Origin: Actinomycetales bacterium
Lineage (GTDB): Bacteria > Actinomycetota > Actinomycetes > Actinomycetales > BWSM-131
DNA: 7,612 nucleotides
Direction of reading: 5' to 3'
NCBI GenBank assembly: GCA_030149025.1
Contig: JASBSH010000315.1
Coordinates: 1-7,612 of the forward strand
The notes under the pieces were generated by a model, which was not told the origin of the DNA, ran no database searches, and worked only from the letters and a program-made list of their open reading frames with translations. Made by a program: the position numbers and the translations under genes. The stretch's first letter is position 1. Each line of letters begins with the position of its first letter. Positions 1 through 5,438 of the stretch are shown piece by piece.

Positions 1-1
1 G

Positions 2-109
2 GTGATGAAGTTCAGTCTGAAGATGCTCGCCAACCTCACGGAACCCCGAGGTGGTGACGCCCTCGACCGCCTGATCAACGGCCTGACCAAGATCACGCCG
101 GCGGCATGA
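2..109 (+). CDS. Geranylgeranyl reductase family protein, C-terminal end only (partial)
   Basis: An open frame enters from the left edge and ends at TGA 107-109, giving 35 residues that start VMKFSLKMLANLTEP and end LTKITPAA. This matches my memory of the C-terminus of actinobacterial geranylgeranyl reductase / menaquinone reductase (MenJ-like) FAD proteins, with its pattern of a 'K-LANLT' stretch followed by 'GGDA-DR-IN-LT'. A gene of this family commonly sits just upstream of nuoA in Actinomycetota. Family members reduce isoprenoid double bonds, for example in the menaquinone side chain, which would suit a neighbour of a menaquinone-using complex I. No catalytic or FAD-binding motif lies in the visible part, so the assignment rests on tail similarity and context only. 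A 127-base gap and a candidate promoter separate it from nuoA, so it need not be in the same transcript. Confidence 0.68.
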   Translation: MMKFSLKMLANLTEPRGGDALDRLINGLTKITPAA

Positions 110-110
110 G

Positions 111-126
111 CGACATCGGCATGTCG
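111..126 (+). other. Small perfect hairpin just after the upstream stop codon
   Basis: The six-base arms CGACAT (111-116) and ATGTCG (121-126) are perfectly complementary around a CGGC tetraloop, starting one base after the upstream stop. No T-run follows, so it is not a classical intrinsic terminator. It could protect the 3' end of the upstream mRNA, act as a weak actinobacterial-type terminator, or be chance. Confidence 0.4.
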
Positions 127-140
127 GCACCCCGGGCTGG

Positions 141-159
141 TAAGGCTCGGCTAACCCCG
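141..159 (+). promoter_or_regulatory. Candidate IdeR/DtxR/DmdR-type iron box upstream of nuoA
   Basis: The sequence TAAGGCTCGGCTAACCCCG aligns to the actinobacterial iron-box consensus TTAGGTTAGSCTAACCTAA with 13 of 19 positions matching. The core GGCTAACC (149-156) is intact and the outer right edge is poor. The site is centred at about base 150, which would be near -42 if transcription starts close to base 192 from the -10 element at 180-185. Metal-loaded IdeR/DtxR proteins bind such boxes and repress, or in some cases activate. Iron control of an operon encoding many FeS clusters would make sense. The match is moderate and binding is an inference. Confidence 0.33.
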
Positions 160-179
160 GCCCCGTCACGCCACGTGCC

Positions 180-185
180 TAGGAT
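180..185 (+). promoter_or_regulatory. Candidate -10 element of the nuo operon promoter
   Basis: TAGGAT fits the actinobacterial housekeeping -10 pattern TANNNT and is the best such match between the upstream stop and nuoA. It would place transcription start near 191-193 and leave a leader of roughly 45 bases. No good TTGACA-like -35 is seen at 16-18 bases upstream (that region is CCGGCC-like), which is common in GC-rich actinobacteria and also fits a promoter needing an activator. A TTGACG at 187-192 lies downstream and has no matching -10. Confidence 0.35.
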
Positions 186-218
186 GTTGACGCCCCGACA
201 GGGTCACCCGGCCGAATC

Positions 219-226
219 GAGGGGAG
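219..226 (+). promoter_or_regulatory. Ribosome binding site of nuoA
   Basis: GAGGGGAG lies 10 bases before the ATG at 237 and fits the purine-rich anti-16S tail. It supports the chosen nuoA start. Confidence 0.7.
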
Positions 227-236
227 ACCTCCGATC

Positions 237-599
237 ATGACGAACCCGTACATCCCGATCCTGGTGCTGTTGGCGATCGCGGCCGGCTTCGCCGTCTTCT
301 CGATCAGCGCCTCCTGGCTCGCCGGGCCCAAGCGCTACAACCGGGCCAAGCTCGAGGCGTACGAGTGCGGGATCCAGCCGACCCCTCAGGCCGAGGGTGG
401 CGGGCGGTTCCCGGTGAAGTACTACCTCGTCGCGATGAGCTTCATCATCTTCGACATCGAGGTCGTGTTCCTCTACCCCTGGGCCGTCTCCTTCGCCCAG
501 CTCGCCATGTTCGGCCTCATCGCCATGCTGGTCTTCCTCTTCCTGATCACCGTGCCGTTCGTCTACGAATGGCGGCGCGGAGGCCTGGATTGGGAGTGA
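237..599 (+). CDS. nuoA: NADH-quinone oxidoreductase subunit A (NuoA, ND3 homologue)
   Basis: NuoA is a small membrane subunit of complex I at the joint between the peripheral and membrane arms. The 120-residue product has the usual family length and three hydrophobic segments, at about residues 5-27, 63-85 and 88-110. The loop after the first segment carries the family hallmark KRYNRAKLEAYECGI (32-46), including Cys44, which corresponds to the ND3 loop cysteine involved in the active/deactive switch of mammalian complex I. The second segment carries the conserved acidic motif FDIEVVFLYPW (72-82; Asp73, Glu75). The start has a clear ribosome binding site, and it is the first gene of the nuo run. 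The protein ends GLDWE, and an almost exact copy of this end follows the stop (see the repeat at 583-618). Family assignment is secure. Confidence 0.97.
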   Translation: MTNPYIPILVLLAIAAGFAVFSISASWLAGPKRYNRAKLEAYECGIQPTPQAEGGGRFPVKYYLVAMSFIIFDIEVVFLYPWAVSFAQLAMFGLIAMLVFLFLITVPFVYEWRRGGLDWE

Positions 600-618
600 C
601 GGCTGGATTGGGACTGAC
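583..618 (+). repeat. 18-base tandem duplication of the nuoA 3' end
   Basis: Bases 583-600 and 601-618 are adjacent copies that match at 16 of 18 positions (differences at 584/602 and 596/614). The shared core is CTGGATTGGGAGTGAC at 585-600 against CTGGATTGGGACTGAC at 603-618. The first copy encodes the last NuoA residues and stop (GLDWE, TGA). Because the period is a multiple of three, the second copy reads in the same frame as RLDWD followed by a second TGA at 615-617. It looks like a slippage-type duplication that left a spare tail and stop in the nuoA-nuoB spacer. Confidence 0.85.
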
Positions 619-640
619 ACCACGGATCGACGCAGTGATC

Positions 641-647
641 GGAAGGA
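641..647 (+). promoter_or_regulatory. Ribosome binding site of nuoB
   Basis: GGAAGGA lies 7 bases before the ATG at 655. It fixes the nuoB start after the 55-base spacer, the only nuo junction in the window that does not overlap. Confidence 0.7.
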
Positions 648-654
648 CCGTCTG

Positions 655-1209
655 ATGGGTATCGAGGAGAAGCTCCCCGCGGGCTTCCTGCTCAGCACAG
701 TCGAGACCTTCGCCGGCCTCGCCCGCAAGTTCTCGGTCTGGCCGGCCACCTTCGGGCTCGCCTGCTGCGCCATCGAGATGATGGCGGCGGGCGGTCCGCG
801 GTTCGACATCGCCCGGTTCGGGATGGAGCGCTTCAGCGCCACCCCTCGGCAGGCCGACCTGATGATCGTCGCCGGCCGCGTGAGCCAGAAGATGGCACCG
901 GTCCTGCGACAGATCTACGACCAGATGCCCGAGCCCAAGTGGGTCATCGCCATGGGTGTGTGCGCGTCCTCCGGCGGCATGTTCAACAACTACGCGATCC
1001 TGCAGGGCGTCGACCACGTCGTCCCCGTCGACGTCTATCTCCCGGGCTGCCCGCCGCGGCCGGAGATGCTGCTCAACGCGATCATCGAGCTCCACGAGCA
1101 GATCAAGCACACGCCGCTGGGCGTCAACCGGGAGAAGGCGGCCCGCGCCGTCGAGGAGGCCGCGATGCGGTCGCTGCCAGCCTCCGACATGAAGGGCCTG
1201 CTGGCATGA
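655..1209 (+). CDS. nuoB: NADH-quinone oxidoreductase subunit B (NuoB, PSST homologue), binds cluster N2
   Basis: NuoB carries the terminal [4Fe-4S] cluster N2, which passes electrons to quinone at the interface with NuoD. The 184-residue product has the four N2 ligands: the tandem pair Cys37-Cys38 (in GLACCAIEMM), Cys103 (in GVCASSGGMFNNYA) and Cys132 (in YLPGCPPRPE). Their spacing (65 and 29 residues after the pair) is that of the E. coli protein. The segment around 47-62 (GPRFDIARFGMERFSA) is the conserved stretch near the quinone cavity. The last 35 or so residues form a variable, charged tail. The TGA stop overlaps the nuoC ATG by four bases (ATGA). Everything expected is present, and the assignment is secure. 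Confidence 0.98.
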   Translation: MGIEEKLPAGFLLSTVETFAGLARKFSVWPATFGLACCAIEMMAAGGPRFDIARFGMERFSATPRQADLMIVAGRVSQKMAPVLRQIYDQMPEPKWVIAMGVCASSGGMFNNYAILQGVDHVVPVDVYLPGCPPRPEMLLNAIIELHEQIKHTPLGVNREKAARAVEEAAMRSLPASDMKGLLA

Positions 1210-1979
1210 GCGACAACCGGCCCGAGAACCTCGAGCAGGGCAAGTCTCCGACCGAGGCCGCCCAGCAGGCGGAGGCCGCGAACCTGCCGGTCAGCGCAGA
1301 CGGCGCCGACGGCGTCCCGGCCGACGTCATCGCCGTCCGCAAGGGCATGTTCGGCGTCTCCGGCCCCGGTGACACGTCCGGCTACGGCGGTCTCGTGCGG
1401 ACCGTCGCCATGCCGGGCCCCAGCGAGCGCCCATACGGCGGCTACTTCGACGAGATCGCCGACGTCCTCGCAGAGATCCTCAACGAGTCCGGCACCACCT
1501 GGGACGCCGCCATCGAGAAGGTCGTCATCGACCGCGGGGAGATGACCCTCTACGTCCGCCGCGAGCACCTGGTCGAGGTCGCCCAGGCGATGCGCGACGA
1601 CGAGGACCTCCGGTTCGAGATGTGCATGGGTGTCAGCGGAGTCCACTACCCCGCCGAGGAGGGTCGCGAGCTGCACGCCTGCTACCCGCTGCTCTCGATC
1701 ACCCACAACCGGCGGGTCCGGCTCGAGGTGGTGTGCCCGGACGCCGACCCCCATATCCCGTCCATCGTGCCCGTCTACCCGGGCAACAACTGGCACGAGC
1801 GTGAGACCTACGACTTCTTCGGCATCATCTTCGACGGCCACCCAGCGCTGACCCGGATCGAGATGCCGGACGACTGGCCGGGTCATCCCCAGCGCAAGGA
1901 CTACCCGTTGGGCGGCATCCCGGTCGAGTACAAGGGCGCGCAGATCCCGCCGCCCGACACGCGGAGGGCCTACCGATGA
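1206..1979 (+). CDS. nuoC: NADH-quinone oxidoreductase subunit C (NuoC, 30 kDa subunit)
   Basis: NuoC is a cofactor-free scaffold subunit of the peripheral arm that packs against NuoD. The 257-residue product has the family signature at about residues 198-235: ERETYDFFGIIFDGHP, then LTRIEMPDDW, then GHPQRKDYPL. The N-terminal 45 residues are hydrophilic, rich in Ala, Glu, Gln and Asp, and look disordered. The conserved fold starts near residue 80 (YFDEIADVLAEIL), so this form is longer at the N-terminus than minimal NuoC proteins. The frame is open much further upstream to base 939, but that part lies inside nuoB. The ATG at 1206 is chosen because it overlaps the nuoB stop as ATGA and has GAAGGG at 1191-1196 in front. 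It is not fused to nuoD, unlike in E. coli. Confidence 0.96.
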   Translation: MSDNRPENLEQGKSPTEAAQQAEAANLPVSADGADGVPADVIAVRKGMFGVSGPGDTSGYGGLVRTVAMPGPSERPYGGYFDEIADVLAEILNESGTTWDAAIEKVVIDRGEMTLYVRREHLVEVAQAMRDDEDLRFEMCMGVSGVHYPAEEGRELHACYPLLSITHNRRVRLEVVCPDADPHIPSIVPVYPGNNWHERETYDFFGIIFDGHPALTRIEMPDDWPGHPQRKDYPLGGIPVEYKGAQIPPPDTRRAYR

Positions 1980-3421
1980 GTGATCCCACCCGCCTTTCGA
2001 TGGACGAGGCGGACCAGACCGACCGAACGAACCAGGAGACGCTGGACGCCGACACGCACGCGAGCGGTCGGGGCACCTCCCCGACGTCCCCGGCCGGTGA
2101 CCCGTACGCCGCCGACGAGGCGATGGAGGGCACCGTCTTCACCTCCAGCGGCGGCGACTGGGAGACGATCGCCCAGGAGGCGTCCGCCCTCAAGGAGGAG
2201 CGGGTCGTCGTCAACATGGGCCCGCAGCACCCGTCGACCCACGGCGTGCTCCGGCTCATCATCGAGCTCGAGGGCGAGACCGTCACCGAGTGCCGGGCGG
2301 GTATCGGCTACCTGCACACCGGGATCGAGAAGAACATGGAGTTCCGCACCTGGACGCAGGGCGTGACGTTCTGCACCCGGATGGACTACCTGATCCCGCT
2401 GATCAACGAGACCGCGTTCTGTCTCGGTGTCGAGCGCCTGCTCGGTATCGAGGACGAGGTGCCTGAACGCGCCCAGGTGATCCGGGTGATGGTGATGGAG
2501 CTCCAGCGCATCTCCTCGCACCTAGTCTGGCTCGCCACGGGAGGGCTGGAGCTCGGAGCCACCACGATCATGACCGACGGCTTCGGCACCCGTGAGATCG
2601 TCCTGCGCCTGCTGGAGATGATCACCGGGCTGCGGATGAACCACGAGTACGTCCGCCCCGGCGGCGTGTCGCAGGACATCCCGCCCGGCGCGCTGGACAG
2701 CATCCGGGAGGCGATCCCCGCCATCGGCGCCGGGATCCGTGACCTGGAGAAGCTGGCCAACGAGAACCCGATCTGGAAGGGCCGCCTTGTCGACGTCGCC
2801 TACCTCGACCTCGCCGGCTGCATGGCGCTCGGCGTGACGGGCCCGATCCTGCGCTCCGCCGGGCTCCCGTACGACACGCGCAAGGCCCAGCCGTACTGCG
2901 GCTACGAGACCTACGACTTCGAGATCCCCACCTGGGACACCTGCGACGCCTACGGTCGCTTCCGGATCCGGGTAGCGGAGATGTGGGAGTCGTTGAAGAT
3001 CGTCGGTCAGTGCGCCGACCGGCTCCAGCAGATGGAACCGGGTACGGTCATGGTGGCGGACAAGAAGATCGCCTGGCCGGCTCAGCTGGCGCTCGGCGGC
3101 GACGGCCTGGGCAACAGCCTCGACCACATCCGGCACATCATGGGCCACTCCATGGAGGCCCTGATCCACCACTTCAAGCTGGTCACCGAGGGGTTCCGGG
3201 TGCCGGCCGGCCAGGTCTACCAGGCGGTCGAGTCCGCGCGCGGCGAGCTGGGGGTGCACCTGGTCAGCGACGGCGGCACCAGGCCCTACCGGGCGCACTT
3301 CCGTGACCCGTCCTTCAACAACCTGCAGGCGCTCGCCGCGATGGCCGAAGGCGGCACCGTCGCAGACCTCATCGTCGCCGTCGCCACACTCGACCCGGTG
3401 CTAGGAGGGGTGGACCGCTGA
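1976..3421 (+). CDS. nuoD: NADH-quinone oxidoreductase subunit D (NuoD, 49 kDa subunit), quinone site
   Basis: NuoD forms the quinone-reduction cavity with NuoB. The 481-residue product shows VVVNMGPQHPSTHGVLRL (77-94), GYLHTGIEKNME (111-122), RMDYL (135-139), RMNHEYVRPGGVSQDIPPG (220-238) and the C-terminal DPSFNNLQAL with a final LDPVLGGVDR. His89 and Tyr138 align, 49 residues apart, with the quinone-head ligands His59/Tyr108 of the bovine 49 kDa subunit. Thr115, Asn222 and Glu192 stand where bovine has Arg85, His190 and Asp160 (see findings). Residues 1-50 are a hydrophilic, acid-rich extension before the normal start of the domain (EGTVFTSSGGDW). The long start is preferred because GGAGGG at 1963-1968 lies 7 bases ahead and the ATG overlaps the nuoC stop. 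The internal Met50 has only GAGG two bases away. Confidence 0.97.
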   Translation: MSDPTRLSMDEADQTDRTNQETLDADTHASGRGTSPTSPAGDPYAADEAMEGTVFTSSGGDWETIAQEASALKEERVVVNMGPQHPSTHGVLRLIIELEGETVTECRAGIGYLHTGIEKNMEFRTWTQGVTFCTRMDYLIPLINETAFCLGVERLLGIEDEVPERAQVIRVMVMELQRISSHLVWLATGGLELGATTIMTDGFGTREIVLRLLEMITGLRMNHEYVRPGGVSQDIPPGALDSIREAIPAIGAGIRDLEKLANENPIWKGRLVDVAYLDLAGCMALGVTGPILRSAGLPYDTRKAQPYCGYETYDFEIPTWDTCDAYGRFRIRVAEMWESLKIVGQCADRLQQMEPGTVMVADKKIAWPAQLALGGDGLGNSLDHIRHIMGHSMEALIHHFKLVTEGFRVPAGQVYQAVESARGELGVHLVSDGGTRPYRAHFRDPSFNNLQALAAMAEGGTVADLIVAVATLDPVLGGVDR

Positions 3422-4116
3422 TGGCGATCCCAGCGCAGACTCGTGAGCGGCTGGCCACCGAGTGCCGGCAGATCATGGCCCGGTATCCGCAGCGGCGCTC
3501 GGCCCTGCTGCCGATGCTGCACCTGGTGCAGAGCGAGGAGGGCTACGTCAGCCCGGACGGCATCGCGCTGTGCGCGGAGCTGCTCGACCTGACCGCCGCC
3601 GAGGTGGCCGCCGTCGCCACCTTCTACACCCAGTTCAAGCGGCACCCGAACGGTGAGTACACCGTCGGGGTCTGCACCAACACGCTGTGCGCGGTGATGG
3701 GTGGCGACGCCATCTACGACTCGCTCAGCGAGCACCTCGGCGTGGGGCACGACGAGACCACCGAGGACGGCAAGATCACCCTCGAGCGCATCGAGTGCAA
3801 CGCCGCCTGCGACTACGCGCCGGTGGTGATGGTCAACTGGGAGTTCTTCGACAACCAGACCCCGGCCAGTGCCCGCGAGGTGACCGACCGGCTCCGTGCC
3901 GGTGAGGACGTCGCCCCGACCCGCGGCGCCGCGAAGGTGTGCACCTTCAAGGAGATCTCCCGCGTCCTGGCCGGTTTCCCGGACGGGCGCGCGAACGAGG
4001 GGGTCGGCGCCGGCCCGGCGACCCTGGAGGGCGTCCGGCTCGCCGAGCGGAACGGCTGGAAGGCCCCCTCCCAGGACGGCGACGGCACCCAGAGTGGCCC
4101 GAGCGAGGAGAAGTGA
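3421..4116 (+). CDS. nuoE: NADH-quinone oxidoreductase subunit E (NuoE, 24 kDa subunit), [2Fe-2S] cluster N1a
   Basis: NuoE is a thioredoxin-fold [2Fe-2S] protein that partners NuoF in the NADH-dehydrogenase module. Its cluster N1a sits near FMN but off the main electron path. The 231-residue product has the ligand set Cys85-x4-Cys90 (VGVCTNTLCAVMG) and Cys126-x3-Cys130 (IECNAACDYAP), with the 36-residue gap seen in E. coli NuoE. The N-terminal helical part includes ALLPMLHLVQSEEGYVSP (28-45) and VATFYTQF (65-72), typical of the family. After about residue 180 comes a tail of some 50 residues ending in a Gly/Ser/Asp/Glu-rich stretch that E. coli NuoE (166 residues) lacks. The start overlaps the nuoD stop by one base (TGATG), with a strong AGGAGGGG at 3403-3410. 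Confidence 0.97.
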   Translation: MAIPAQTRERLATECRQIMARYPQRRSALLPMLHLVQSEEGYVSPDGIALCAELLDLTAAEVAAVATFYTQFKRHPNGEYTVGVCTNTLCAVMGGDAIYDSLSEHLGVGHDETTEDGKITLERIECNAACDYAPVVMVNWEFFDNQTPASAREVTDRLRAGEDVAPTRGAAKVCTFKEISRVLAGFPDGRANEGVGAGPATLEGVRLAERNGWKAPSQDGDGTQSGPSEEK

Positions 4117-5438
4117 TGGCCGAGTCGATCACCACCGATCCACTCACCCCGGTACTCAGCGCCACATGGGGCGCCGACCGGTCGTGGACGCTGCAGACCT
4201 ACGAGCAGCACGAGGGCTACGCCGGCCTGCGCGCCGCCCTGCGGCAGCAGCCGGGCGAGATCATCGACACCGTCAAGGAGTCCGGGCTGCGCGGCCGCGG
4301 GGGCGCCGGCTTCCCCACGGGGATGAAGTGGGGTTTCCTGCCCAAGCCGGACGGCGGTCCCCGGTACCTCGTCGTCAACGCCGACGAGTCCGAGCCGGGG
4401 ACGTGCAAGGACATCCCGCTGATGCTGGCCGCCCCGCACCTGCTGGTCGAGGGCGTGGTCATCACCTCGTTCGCGATCGGCTGCAACCACGCCTTCATCT
4501 ACGTGCGCGGTGAGGTGGTCCACGTCTACCGCCGGCTGATGCAGGCGGTGGAGGAGGCCTATGCGGCCGGCTACCTCGGCAGAAACATCCTCGGCTCGGG
4601 CTTCGACCTGGACATCACCGTCCACGCCGGCGCAGGCGCCTACATCTGCGGTGAGGAGACGGCGCTGCTCGACTCCCTCGAGGGACTTCGCGGGCAGCCC
4701 CGGCTCAAGCCGCCGTTCCCGGCCGTCGCGGGCCTGTACGCCCGGCCGACCGTGGTGAACAACGTGGAGTCCATCGCCAGCGTGCCATCGATCATCCGGC
4801 GCGGCCCCGACTGGTTCAAGTCGATGGGCACCGAGAAGTCGACCGGATACGGGATCTTCTCCCTGTCCGGGCACGTGACCCGCCCGGGCCAGTACGAGGC
4901 CCCACTCGGCACCACGCTCCGCCAGCTGCTCGACCTGGCCGGCGGCATCCGGGAGGGCCACGAGCTGAAGTTCTGGACGCCCGGTGGCTCCTCGACGCCG
5001 ATCTTCACGGCAGAGCACCTCGACGTCCCGCTGGATTTCGAACAGGTGGCCGCCGCCGGCTCCATGCTCGGTACCCGCGCGCTGCAGATCTTCGACGAGA
5101 CGACCTGCGTGGTGCGGGCCACCCTGCGCTGGACCGAGTTCTACGCCCACGAGTCCTGCGGCAAGTGCACCCCCTGCCGCGAGGGCACCTTCTGGATGAA
5201 GCAGGTGCTGCGCCGGCTGGAGGCGGGGCAGGGCACGGAGGAGGACCTCGACACGCTGCTCGACCAGTGCGACAACATCCTGGGCCGGGCCTTCTGCGCC
5301 CTGGGTGACGGGGCGACGTCCCCCGTGATGTCGTCGATCAAGTACTTCCGGGACGAGTTCATCGCCCACCAGCGTGAAGGCCGATGCCCGTTCGACCCGG
5401 TCGCGTCCACCCTCTTCGCCGGAGCTGACATCCAATGA
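4116..5438 (+). CDS. nuoF: NADH-quinone oxidoreductase subunit F (NuoF, 51 kDa subunit), FMN/NADH site and cluster N3
   Basis: NuoF oxidises NADH at FMN and passes electrons to its [4Fe-4S] cluster N3. The 440-residue product has the usual length. The glycine-rich FMN/NADH loop is GLRGRGGAGFPTGMKW (57-72), followed by NADESEPGTCKD (89-100 approx.) and GAGAYICGEETALLDSLEG (172-190), all family signatures. The N3 ligands are ESCGKCTPCREG (Cys348, Cys351, Cys354) plus Cys394 in RAFCALGDGA. The C-terminal HQREGRCPFD is also typical. The frame is open back to base 3939, but that lies inside nuoE. The ATG at 4116 is chosen because it overlaps the nuoE stop as TGATG, follows GAGGAG at 4105-4110, and gives the normal N-terminus. 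The stop overlaps the nuoG start by four bases. Confidence 0.98.
   Translation: MAESITTDPLTPVLSATWGADRSWTLQTYEQHEGYAGLRAALRQQPGEIIDTVKESGLRGRGGAGFPTGMKWGFLPKPDGGPRYLVVNADESEPGTCKDIPLMLAAPHLLVEGVVITSFAIGCNHAFIYVRGEVVHVYRRLMQAVEEAYAAGYLGRNILGSGFDLDITVHAGAGAYICGEETALLDSLEGLRGQPRLKPPFPAVAGLYARPTVVNNVESIASVPSIIRRGPDWFKSMGTEKSTGYGIFSLSGHVTRPGQYEAPLGTTLRQLLDLAGGIREGHELKFWTPGGSSTPIFTAEHLDVPLDFEQVAAAGSMLGTRALQIFDETTCVVRATLRWTEFYAHESCGKCTPCREGTFWMKQVLRRLEAGQGTEEDLDTLLDQCDNILGRAFCALGDGATSPVMSSIKYFRDEFIAHQREGRCPFDPVASTLFAGADIQ

Noticed and set aside
187..216. TTGACG at 187-192 as the -35 of the nuoA promoter
   Set aside because: No TANNNT-like -10 lies 16-18 bases downstream (the sequence there is GGCCGAA-like), and the resulting start would leave almost no leader before the ribosome binding site.
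110..236. Rex (NADH-sensing) operator upstream of nuoA
   Set aside because: I looked for a TGTGAA...TTCACA-type dyad and found none. The short GGGTCACCC dyad at 201-209 is not a Rex site.
939..1205. Upstream extension of the nuoC frame inside nuoB
   Set aside because: The translation is Arg/Pro-rich and without family similarity, and it overlaps essential NuoB sequence. The ATG at 1206 has stop/start coupling and a ribosome binding site.
3939..4115. Upstream extension of the nuoF frame inside nuoE
   Set aside because: The translation is Arg/Gly/Pro-rich out-of-frame sequence. The ATG at 4116 gives the normal NuoF N-terminus and a one-base overlap with nuoE.
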